Shown here: positions 1-10,330 of the stretch, piece after piece
How positions within the stretch are numbered: position 1 is the stretch's first letter
Layout of the letters: every line of letters begins with the position of its first letter
NCBI RefSeq assembly: GCF_954871325.1
Contig: NC_088779.1
Location: 18,788,846-18,852,845, forward strand
Direction: 5' to 3'
Origin: Gordionus sp. m RMFG-2023
Lineage: Eukaryota; Nematomorpha; Gordioida; Chordodea; Parachordodidae
Length of the DNA stretch: 64,000 bases
Made by a program: the position numbers and the translations under genes
Notes under the pieces: generated by a model
Database searches by the model: none
What the model was told of the DNA's origin: nothing
The model's input: only the letters and a program-made list of their open reading frames with translations

Positions 1-406
1 CTTTTTAATGTTTGCTTCTTGGTTCGTTTCAAAGATGAGCTTGGAAAAATATTCTCGGGGAACGTTTTAATAAGTATATTTTTCTCCCGCCTTTTTTCCT
101 CATGAAATTATTAAATAAAAGGAAATTTTATTTTTAGTTTCTAATTTCGGATAAAATGTATTGATAGAGATATATAATAGGTTTTGGTAAAATCCAAACA
201 CCACATATAATAATATTTACACATTTCCTATTTGGTAGTTTTCTTAGAGGTTAATATATTTATATTATGTTTTTAATAAATTTATAGATTTTTTAGCAGG
301 ATAAATTTTGGAGGTAATTTTTTAGTCATGCTTAAAAACATATACCAACAAGCAAATAATAATAAAAAACATAATATGTAAAAAATAATTAATTATTTCA
401 TTCTAG
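1..406. other. AT-rich flank, no gene seen
   Basis: No coding exon, RNA gene or transposon end is recognisable. The last bases before 407 read as a pyrimidine-rich splice acceptor (attctag directly before the ATG), so the exon at 407 may be internal to a longer transcript beginning upstream of, or inside, this stretch. Confidence 0.5.
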
Positions 407-661
407 ATGCCAAATAACAGAACCTTATTTAAAGTAAAATGTGATTATATTAATTGTAAAACTTTTAAAATAAGAAGTGACAAGATATATGAACATTATA
501 AACATCCTCATGTAAAGCCAGCTGATATGAAATTTACAAAGGTAGCCATCAAAAGAGATAATAATAATTGGGTATCCTTAAATTGTGATATTCCATATAA
601 TATAACAAATGGAGTTGAAACCCAGTTGCAAAAAAAGACAATAACATCTTACTTCCGAAAA
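407..661 (+). pseudogene. hAT transposase N-terminal zinc-finger exon
   Basis: An 85-codon exon in phase 0. It has a Cys-x4-Cys pair followed by His residues, a layout typical of the DNA-binding N-terminus of hAT transposases, and ends with QKKTITSYFRK just before a GTAATA donor. TITSYF-like strings commonly mark the linker after the finger in this family. It sits upstream of two tandem copies of a second phase-0 exon, so the splice frame to them is preserved. Confidence 0.6.
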
Positions 662-1382
662 GTAATATTTTTAATTTTTTATTGTAACTAAAGACAATAA
701 ATATTATTGAAAATATAACTTAAATTTGTGAATTAATAGAAACTGTAGTAACTGATTTTTTATTTAAAATTTTACCAATATATTTAAAATAAAATTAAAG
801 TAGGCAGAGTATAGAGAAAATAAATGATATATTTTATTATTAAATATTTTTTTTAACTGTTTATCACACTATTTTTATATCTATATATACTTTATAAAGT
901 TCAATTTAACAATATGTTTAATAGGTTAATTAATAATAATAATTTAAAACCAAAGTATTAAAAAAAACTTATTAAGTAAATATAATGTAGTAAAATAATA
1001 AAAGTATGGTAATGTTAATTTCTAGGAATTTTTAAATTTAAATCTTTTCATCTTTAATTGAATTATTTCAAAGTTCTTTTACTTTTTTTTATATAAATTT
1101 TATCCTTAAAATATGAAATGGATTCAACTATTTTCAAAATGTTGTCTATGTGAATTTCATCCCCTTTATTTACATTATGTGTTATATTAGGTATGTTTAT
1201 ATTATTATCATTGTTTTATTTAGCTATTAGAATTTCTTTAGATAATATACTTTCATCATGAATTTCACAATTTTATTTATACTAATTTTTATTTATAAGA
1301 TTACTATTGTTTTTACAGTCATTATAATATCTTTTATTTTTTCATGTGATCGCAGTTTTATATTAATCGGCATGTATTATGC

Positions 1383-1601
1383 CTATGAATCTTTCAAGTA
1401 TATTTTCAAAATATTATAACATGATCTTCCTAACAAAGACATTTTATTAATGTTTATGATTAACGCGTTCAAAATTTGTGAATTCCCATTGTATTCTACA
1501 TTCACTTGTGCTGTACCTATCACTTGTATCGTCTTGCCATTGTAACCTGATAACTTTATGTTGAACTTCATAATATTTTTAATGCCTATTTTCTCAATCA
1601 T
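1383..1601 (-). mobile_element. Fossil Gypsy-like LTR retrotransposon fragment (protease region)
   Basis: A short open stretch resembles the C-terminal half of the retropepsin-like protease of Gypsy/Metaviridae elements, with the characteristic LLGR string near its end. No LTRs, reverse transcriptase or integrase are visible nearby, so this is an isolated, broken fragment. It lies inside an intron of the hAT transposase on the opposite strand, and is presumably an old insertion. Confidence 0.6.
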
Positions 1602-1639
1602 GTATTCTTGTAGAATTAAAACATTTATTAAAAACTTAA

Positions 1640-2130
1640 TTATATTGTAGTTAAGAAAAAAATTACCATTTGGCTAAAATTTTATTAAAAATATAGTTTT
1701 TCATAAGGAAGCAAATTATAACTCCTCTTTATTTATAGAAAATCTCCGTTATTGAAGATTCACAAATTGTATTATCTCCTCATCCAATCTCAAGTTCCAG
1801 TGAGGCGCTTACTTTTCAAGATAAGGTATTTAATTTAAATACGAATTATATGATAACTTTTGAAGAAAATAAATTATGATTTTTAGGATATTTAAATATT
1901 TTAAATTTATTAAAAACTTAATTATAATGTAGCTAAGAATAAAATGACCATTTGGCTAAAATTTTATTAAAAATATAGTTTTTCATAAGTAAACAAATTA
2001 TACTCTTTATTTATAGCAAATCTCCATTATTGAAGATTCACAAATTGTATTTTCTCCTTCTCCTCATCCAATCCCCAGTTCCAGTGAGGCGCTTACTTTG
2101 CATGAGGTATTTAATTCAAATAAAATTTAT
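1640..2130 (+). repeat. Tandem duplication carrying a whole transposase exon
   Basis: About 230 bp beginning AACTTAATTATA..GTAG at roughly 1634 recurs from roughly 1915. Each copy contains a pyrimidine-rich acceptor, an open exon (1739-1825, 29 codons; 2017-2106, 30 codons) and a GGTATTTAATT donor. The encoded peptides are near-identical, sharing IEDSQIV and SSSEALT. Both exons are phase 0 at both ends, so including one or two copies would keep frame. Confidence 0.85.
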
Positions 2131-4811
2131 ATAATAACTTTTGAAGGGAATAAATTATGAGGATATTCAAAGTTCAAGTCTTATTCAGCTATACAAAAAG
2201 AAGGAACCAAATGACCCATTTCACTCATATTATTTAGGATGACAAATATTTTGATTAATTTCATAATTATAGGCCCATGTCAGCCATATACAAATAAATT
2301 TCAATATCCTGTTACTCACAAGAGGTTTTAAATAATATATAATTCTCATTAATTTTTACCCATCCATTATTTCTATACCAGTATTTATTTTTTTTACTTT
2401 TTAAACAGGAGCATGAATATAACCTATTATAGAAAGGTTAATATAGATGGTTCCCTCAACCCCAGAAATTGGCTATCTTATAGCACTACTTTTATTATGT
2501 TTGGTTTGATGGCCCTAAGTCCAATACTTTTTGGACTCAATTTGGAATAAATAATTGGAAAAACATTAAACGTGACTTAGAGAGACACGAAGCATCTTCT
2601 CTTCGTAAAGATTGTGAATATGAAAACATGACTTGGTTTGCAAATAAGCGCATTCAAGATCATTTGCTATCAAATAAGCTTGATATAATCATGGAAAATC
2701 GTAATATAGTTCATAATATTATCGATGCCATTATGTACCTTATAAAATGTAATATAGCCTTTTGGGGTTCTAATTCGAATGAAGGTAATTTTATGTACCT
2801 CATAAAATTAATGGCAAAAACGGTTCTAACTTTACGTGCATACATGACAACGAAAAATTGCGGAGAAAAAAATCAGATAAAATTTAGAGACCTTATACAA
2901 ATTTGCTGTCATATGGCCACGTGAAAAAAATAACTGAAATTATTAAGATAAAAATAATAAAAAGCATTATTCAAAAAATTAAAGAGAATCGTGCCTATAG
3001 CATCATATTAGATGGAACATATGATGTGTCTAAAAAAGATTGCATAGCTTTGCTTGTACGGTATATAGAAGATTATCTGCATCCACATCCTGTAGAAAGG
3101 ATCATACATGTTTTTACAACATCAGAAACCACTGGGTAAAATATAAAGAAACATGTATTTTCTAAGTTTAATGATCTTGGTCTTCCTCTTGATTATTTGG
3201 TTGGACAAAGTATGGATGGTGCAGGAAATATGAAAGGAGTATACAAAGGAATGCAGGTTTTAATATTGAAAGAGGCTCCAAAAGACATCTATATTTGGTG
3301 CTATGCACATCGGTTAAATTTAGTAGTTGCTCATGTTTGTGGATGCAAAATTGAAATGATAAAGGCAATGGGAATATTAGATGAGTTATATAATTATATG
3401 AATGGAGTTAGACGTCAAGGTGTGTTTGTTAAATATCAAATGAGAAAGTCCATTAAATCTCTTAAAAGAATTAAAAACACAACAAACTAAATAAAATATT
3501 TTTAATGAAACTTATATATTTTCAGAAATTGGTCATCATCCTACAAATCTGTAGAAATCTTTTTAGATGTTTATAAGCATATTTTAGCATCATTAGTTGA
3601 ATTAAAAGATTCTAATGACCCAAGCACCTATTCCATTGCCGATGGATTATTATCCAGAATTAAGGATGAAAATTTTATATTAAGTCTATTTTTTTAAAAG
3701 AAATATAGAAATGTACACATGAGGCTTGTATTGAAATGCAGGCAGATGGTAATGATTTGGCTATGGTAACCAAATTAATACAACATACAAAAAATAAATT
3801 ACAAAGACTAAAAAGTTAATATTAGTTACTATTTCTATAAATAATTTTAAAATATAGCTAATGGAGACAATATTTTTTTAAAATTACATTCCTTATCTGC
3901 TAGTTTTTTGAAGAAGAATAATGTAATAACTGATTTGTATAATATAAAATCAATATTCAAATTGGATCAAACAGAATTCAATAATTATGTTGAACAAAAA
4001 AAAAACAAGTATAAATTAAAAAAATTTAAATTATTTTTATTGTCATAGATATACAACGGAAATATTTTTTCCTGTGCTAAATGCAATAATTAACCACCTA
4101 AATGATCGATTTAATTATGAATGTTTAAATTTTTTATCACAAATATCCATTTTTACTCCCGCTAGATTTATGGATAATGAAAAAATAGAAGGATGGCAAA
4201 TATCCAAAATTTGTCATACTTATCAATTGGATGTCCAAAACATTGATGATGAATATAATGATTTTCGCTCTTTATATTTGGAGTCTCAATCAATCATTTT
4301 TTGCGAAGATCTTTTGAAAGTTAAAAAGAATGACGCGTTATATATGAAAGTAATTTATTGATATTTTTTTGTAATTGTATATAATTAAAGGTATTGCAAA
4401 CGATCAAACTACCGAAGAAAATATCAACAGCGAAATTATGACCAAAATAAAAAATGGATAAAATATTCTTTTATATTACCATACGGACTTTTAAATCAAT
4501 TAAACTCTTATTCTAATTTAAATTTATTATATAAGTATTTATTAACCCTTCCTAAAACTTCCTGTTCAGCCGAAAGAGCCATGAGTAAAGTAAAAATAAA
4601 CAAAACTCGAATGCGGAATAAAATTTCGGACTCATTTTTAGAATATTTACTGTTAATATCCAGCGAAATTGATGTTTTTGAAAAATTTACAATTGATGAT
4701 ATTATAACACAATTTGCATCAACATCTATAAGGTTATCCAAATTATTAATAAGTAATGTATCTTTTTCACAGCGAATATATAATCTTTTAAAGAATGTAA
4801 ATTTAATTTAA

Positions 4812-5627
4812 CATTTTATATTTTCACTGCAAAATATACTATAATTCATTTTATTATAATATTTTAAATAATAACTATTTACAATACATGTTTTTAATTA
4901 ATTAAAAGGTAATATAGGTATGTGTAATCAAGCTAAATATACCTCTTTAAAATTACTCGTCTTATATTTTTTACAATATTTTAGATCTTTTTTATAGAAA
5001 TATTAATATGTTATCTCATTTAATTCACTTATATATTTTATTAAAATAAAGTGAATATCAACCAAATTATGAGAAGATTGCATTATTTAAATATAAGTTG
5101 ATTATCACCTACAAATTTTTAAAATTTTTTCCCCTAAATAGGCTCGAATAGGTGGGTATGGATAGATTTTGAAGGGGGTTTGCCTCCATCAAATTTTCTG
5201 CCATGTATATGCTGCACTAGCCAACATAAGATTTCATTGGCACGAGCAAATAGAATCTTTAATCATTTTACCAAGTTTTAGATTACTAACTGATATGGGG
5301 CATGGAATAATTTTTTCAACATCTAATTCCATATGTGGCAACTATATAGACAAATTTTTGTAAAAGGTATATAAAACCAAATACCTTGAAATTGCCTACC
5401 ATGAAACACTAGGGGAAAACATGGTCCTTTCTGGGTTCAAATACAGATTGGAATCTATAAAGGGAAATCTTAACAGCTGACCAATAAACTCCAAAGTAAT
5501 AATTTCACACGTAAATAATTTGTAGTATTACCTAATATTTGTGTATACACATTAAAAATCAATAAAATTTACAATACACCTATATTTTAAAATGTTACCA
5601 GTGAGAAACTGAGTGAGAGTCAATGAT
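4812..5627. other. Intergenic, no gene seen
   Basis: AT-rich DNA between two hAT elements. An open frame at 5169-5363 has no recognisable domain and looks fortuitous. The distal end of the first hAT element may lie here, but I could not identify a terminal repeat. Confidence 0.5.
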
Positions 5628-6082
5628 ATATATATCAGGGGTTCGAACCGAACCGCAAAACCGGAATGAACCGTTATGATTTTCTGAACCGTAACCTTAA
5701 CCGAACCGTTATGAAGAAAATATTAAAAGAGCAAACCGAACCGTTATAAATATTTTGAACCGGTTTAAACCGGTTCAAAACGGTTTTAAAATAATTAATT
5801 TTAAATTATTAACCTAAATTTAAAATTTTAATTTTCCTTGGGGGCATTTTTTAAATTGGTGATTTCTTTTCCAATTAAATATTTCCATATTATCAACATT
5901 ATATATCAAATTAAATATTTTTATATTATCAACATTATAATCAAATAATACCAGGTTTGTTGTTTTTTCTTTAAATACTTAATTTATAAGAGATTAGACA
6001 ATTTATCTGTTAATTAGATAAGATATCTTAAAATCAGACATAATTATTCTTGGCTAAATTAAATTTTTTATCTCATTATAAA

Positions 6083-6986
6083 AACTTGGATCATAGAATT
6101 TAAATGACAATAAATAAAATAGTCAGCAATATTTTAATGATAAAATAATTTTTTATTTATAATCATTGTTTTTTTAAATTCAGAATTCTAATATTATAAA
6201 TTATTTATTATTATAATATGTTAGTTAGCATTTACCATTATCATATATGCAAAATAAAAAAATATGATTAAAGAATGGCATTTGTAATGAATATTTTTCT
6301 TGCATTAAATTATTTTTATACTTTTATTTATTTATTAATGTGTTTTATATTTTAATAAACTTACAGTGAATTAAAAATGGGAATTACATTTTGATGTTAA
6401 ACTAAATATAAATACTATAGTTTAACTTAAATTACCTATTCTGTAATATTATATTAACATCTAACAGAAATAAAGTACTGACCAATTTTTATATAATATT
6501 GTTTTACAATAATTTCTTATTAATTGATATATTCAAAAAAAGTTTATCTTAGTTTATATAGAATATATCAGAGTGGGTAATTTGAATTAAACTATACTAG
6601 TTATATTTAGTTTAACATCAAAATGTAATTCCTATTTTTAAATGTAAGTCTATTTAATATAAAACACAAATAAATAAAAGTATAAAATAATTTAATGCAA
6701 TGTTAGTTAACTTATTTAAACTGAAGATTTATAGTAAGATTTTTATTATTTAAAAATACAGATTTAGAAAAATATTCATTACAAATGCCATTCTTTAATC
6801 ATATTTTTTTTTATTTTGCATATATGATAATGGTAAATGCTAATTAACATATTATTTTAATAATAAATATTAGAATTCTGAATTTAAAAAAAAATATGAT
6901 TTTTCTAGATAAAAAATTATTATATCATTAAAATATTTATTGCTGACCATTTTATTTATTGTCATTTAAATTCTATAATCCAAGTT
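6083..6986. repeat. Long palindrome (foldback/MITE) nested in the hAT element
   Basis: The left arm starts AACTTGGATCATAGAATTTA and the right arm ends TAAATTCTATAATCCAAGTT. The arms can be followed inwards with mismatches through matching blocks (for example GCATTTACCATTATCATATA at about 6229 and its inverse near 6815) to a centre near 6508. Each arm is about 380-430 bp. No coding potential is seen. It is most simply a non-autonomous foldback element inserted into the hAT element before or after that element arrived. Confidence 0.8.
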
Positions 6987-7149
6987 ATTTAAAAAAATAA
7001 AAATGAAGGTAAAATTGTTTCTATTAAGCTTTTTTATTTATTCTATTTATATAATAAAAGATTTTCATCTATCATCATATACTTTTTAGTTATCTATTAA
7101 ATGGTTCGGGAAAAGTCAAATCCTTTGCGTTCCTTTTTAAATTAGATAT

Positions 7150-9038
7150 CATAAAAAATCAATCTATTTGTAAAATAGAAGATTGTGGTAAGATCTTAAC
7201 TGGAGACCATGCTGCAAATCTTGAACGACATATAGAAAGATTCCACAATAGGGAATTCAAATTATTAAGAAAAAAGAAAGAAAATTCGACTATTAAAAAA
7301 ATTCAAATAACGAAAACTGCAAACCAGTATAATACAATCCAAGATGCTTTTAAGTCCAACACTACTACAATACAAATCAATATAAATAAAGAAAATTTAA
7401 TCCGCTCCTGCACAGTTCACGGTAGGCCAAATTGACGACAAAGCATTTAGAAATATTATAGATCCAATAATTATAGGATTGGGTGGAAATTTAACTATCA
7501 ATTCGGAAAATATACGCAATAATATTAAAAAAATGGCGTTAGATTTTTCGGAAAATATAAAAAAGAAAGTGTATCAAAAACTTATTTCGTTAAAATTAGA
7601 TATAGCAACTAGATATGATAGGTCCATATTGGGGATCAATATTTAATTTATAAATAACGGAAAAATAAAATTAAGGACTCTATGCATGAAAGTGATTAAA
7701 GAACGACACACATCAGAATATCTTAAAAAAACTATTCTAGATGTTTTAAAAGAATATGAAATAAAAATTGAGCAGATTTACACAATAACCACCGATAATG
7801 CAGCAAATATGATTAAGTTAATTAAGCTATTAATACTACACGATGAAGAAGATGATGAAGATGATGACCTTAACGATTATTTAATTAATGATGATTTAAA
7901 TAATAATGATATAGATAATGATGATTTAAATAATAATGATATAATTCATAATGAAAATAATGAACCTTTTAATATTGAAAATATTAATCTTGCATCAAAT
8001 GCCAGACCCATATTAATAGGTGTTAGATGTGCTTCACATACATTTCAATTAGCAATTAATGATTGCATTAAAAATTCAAATGAAATTGTCATTATAAATA
8101 AAGCAAGAAACATCTGCAAAAAAATAAGAAATCAGACAACAATGGCTATTCTCTCAAAATTAAATTTGAAAAAACCACTAATAGATTGTTGCACAAGATG
8201 GAACTCTATCTATTTAATGTTGGAGAGATTACTAGAGTTAAAAAGCTTTTGCCAAGAAATATCGCTCCAAAGCGATCAAAAATGTTTATCAGAGAATGAA
8301 TGGGAAATAATTAGTGACATATTAAAAGCTTTATATCCAGCTTATGTTTTGACAAAATATTTACAAAGTGAACAATTGACAATGGGCGATTTTTATGCTG
8401 CGTGGATCAAATGTCTCATGCAAACGAGTAAAGTAGACACTCCATTTGCCAGACTTTTAGTTTCTACGATGAAAGCATGAGAAATAAATTTTAAAAATGA
8501 AGTTTTTTGCTCTGCTATTTATCTCGACCCTAGATATAATGTATTTTTAACTTTTGAAGAAAGAGAGATCGCCAGAAAACATCTTCGTAAAAATTGGAAC
8601 TTGACACAAAATCTAAATAATCAGAATATTGAAATTCTAAATACTATGCCTACGTGTTCGTATTCGAAGGATAATTTAGATGATGATTTTGAAGATTTAT
8701 TAAAGTCACATGAAAGTCTTAATAAGAATAATTCTCAGAGCATCGAAAATTATAATAAATGTATAGAAATAGAATATATAATTCGGTCATTTGATAATAA
8801 AGAGAGATTAGAAAAAGATACTAATCTTTTGAATTATTGGGAAAATGTAAAGAATAGTATGCCAGTACTTTATAAGTTAGCTATAACTGTGCTAGCAGTT
8901 CCAGCTACGCAGGTCTCCGTAGAAAGAGCATTTTCAAGCCTTAAGTTTATACTCTCTGCGCAGAGAACTAAATTATATCCTGAAATATTAGAAAATATTT
9001 TAGTTATCCGTTCGAATTCCCTTTTTAAACCTAAATAA
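7150..9038 (+). pseudogene. hAT transposase, BED-finger type, lightly broken
   Basis: Parts in order: a BED-type zinc finger (CKIEDCGK followed by HAANLERHIERFH, about 7165-7240); a linker with frame changes near 7430 and 7645; the RNase-H-like core from 7686 (TITTDNAANM; RCASHTFQLAINDC; CCTRWNSIYLMLERL), with an acidic Asp/Asn-rich insertion at about 7850-7975; a stop at 8478-8480 with the same frame continuing (AIYLDPRYNVFL); and the dimerisation tail VSVERAFSSLKFILSAQRTK near 8915-8975, ending at 9038. The number of breaks is small, so the copy is fairly young. Its own TIRs bracket it. Confidence 0.88.
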
Positions 9039-9513
9039 TATAGTATACATATTATTTTATTGATTATTGTATTTACGCATGTTTGTTTTTATCTTATTTA
9101 TTTATGAAATAAAAAAAACTAATTTATCTAATTTATATTTCCTAAATTTAATAAAAATATCTATTAGATTATCATGGATAAATTAAATAAGAAATTATAA
9201 ACTAAAAAGATTTTTCTCTAAAATTAATATATACATGGTTAATGATTAATTTTTTTTTAAATTAAATTTATAAAAACCGGAACAAACCGAAAAGAACCGT
9301 TATAAATTATAAACCGAACCGAACCGATATGATTTTTTTTTAAAAAACCGAAATGGAACAAAACCTTTATAAAATTTTAAACTAAAAACCGGAACGAACC
9401 GAACCATTATACTAAACGGTTCGAAACCCTGATATATATATATCATTGGTGAGAGTTCATTTGATTGGTAATATTATATCATTGGTAATATTTATTTGTA
9501 GGTCTTATGTCTT

Positions 9514-10330
9514 ATGATCAAAATTTATTTTAGATCTCACACAATTAACATGTGGTTTGCAATTTTATATATCTTTTCAATTTTGCAGATATTTGAAAGT
9601 ACGATAAATAATTTATATTTTATATGCATCTTTTTTGTTTTATTTGTTTTAGCTATCTATATGGAAATCAAATTAGGTGATGAACTAAATTATATATATG
9701 AAACATCTATTACAAAATGTGGCAAACAGTCATATAAAAATAATAAATTTAGTTCAAAACTAAAAGCAACAGTTAAAATTGCCCTACATTGGGAAAATAT
9801 TGATAAGTCACATTATCAAACATCATTGAGTAAATTATATGAATTAAAAGTTAGTTCATTTGATTTTTATTTCTATCTATTTTAATGTGCTGCTAGATTT
9901 CAAATGTTGAATTCCCCAAAAATATTGAAGATAAATTTATGCTAAATGTATTTTCTCTTGATTCATTTCAAGAGCCATTGTATTTTCATACATATGATAA
10001 TCAAATATCTCCTGTAATAGTGTCAAATTTAGATTCAAGTTTATCTGTCCAAATTAAAAAATCTATAGCTAGCCTTTTTCAGTTGACAGGACATAATATG
10101 ACAGAAGTAAAAATAATTATATTAAATTTAACTAATTTAATATGATAATATACTATTTATTAATTATAGCGGGACACCCATCATGATTGTCAAGTTTTGT
10201 ATAATGAAAATGAGGTCAAACATACTCTCTATAAAACCAAAATATGCCACCACCCAGCCTTTTCTAAATATACTACAGATAGGAGTTCTGTAAGCAATAT
10301 TTCACATGTTAGACTAAAATATACTTTCTT
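9514..10330 (+). CDS. MTTP: MTTP-like N-terminal exons 1-4: signal peptide and beta-barrel
   Basis: An ATG at 9550 opens a signal peptide (MWFAILYIFSILQIFE); an in-frame ATG at 9514 is an alternative. Introns of 54, 47 and 63 bp separate exons 9653-9849, 9897-10106 and 10170-10330. Human-like landmarks: LGDELNYIYETSI (human RLYKLTYSTEVLL), KATVKIALHWEN (human NVDVALLWRN), ELK joined to ISNVEF, KKSIASLFQL (human KRGLASLFQT), and HHDCQVLYNE (human SGNCKVTYQA). The 54-bp intron is a multiple of three without stops, so retention would insert a hydrophobic 18-residue piece. Confidence 0.87.

Larger units (their letters stand above)
407..4811 (+). mobile_element. Decayed hAT transposon (ZMYM1/DUF4371-like)
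   Basis: A hAT-superfamily DNA transposon of the lineage whose transposase resembles ZMYM1-type host proteins. From N to C: a zinc-finger-like exon (407-661, CDYINC, later H..H, then TITSYF), two copies of a short exon (1739-1825 and 2017-2106), a GPCQPYTNKFQYP block near 2273, FWTQFGINNWKNIKRDLERHE near 2535-2600, the RNase-H-like core with ILDGTYDVS and GQSMDGAGNM, CYAHRLNLVV near 3300, and the hAT dimerisation tail CSAERAMSKVKINKTR near 4565-4620. The reading frame is broken by several indels (near 2250, 2490 and 2910) and by a stop at 3137-3139, so the copy is inactive. I could not find terminal inverted repeats, so the true ends are uncertain. A domesticated host gene is unlikely given the frame damage. 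Confidence 0.85.
5636..9431 (+). mobile_element. Nearly complete hAT transposon with TIRs and TSD
   Basis: The element begins CAGGGGTTCGAACCG and ends with the inverted counterpart CGGTTCGAAACCCTG. Both ends are flanked by atatatat (5628-5635 and 9432-9439), an 8-bp target-site duplication as expected for hAT. Subterminal regions carry many copies of an AACCGAACCG motif on both sides, probably transposase binding sites. A BED-finger transposase occupies 7150-9038, and a long palindrome at about 6083-6986 is nested in the 5-prime untranslated part. It lies immediately upstream of the MTTP-like gene start. Confidence 0.92.

Noticed and set aside
9514-9885. Reading the first MTTP-like open frame as one uninterrupted membrane protein
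   Set aside because: The N-terminal hydrophobic part contains a GT..AG segment whose removal keeps phase, and the rest aligns with the soluble MTTP beta-barrel; the final residues after 9849 are intronic.
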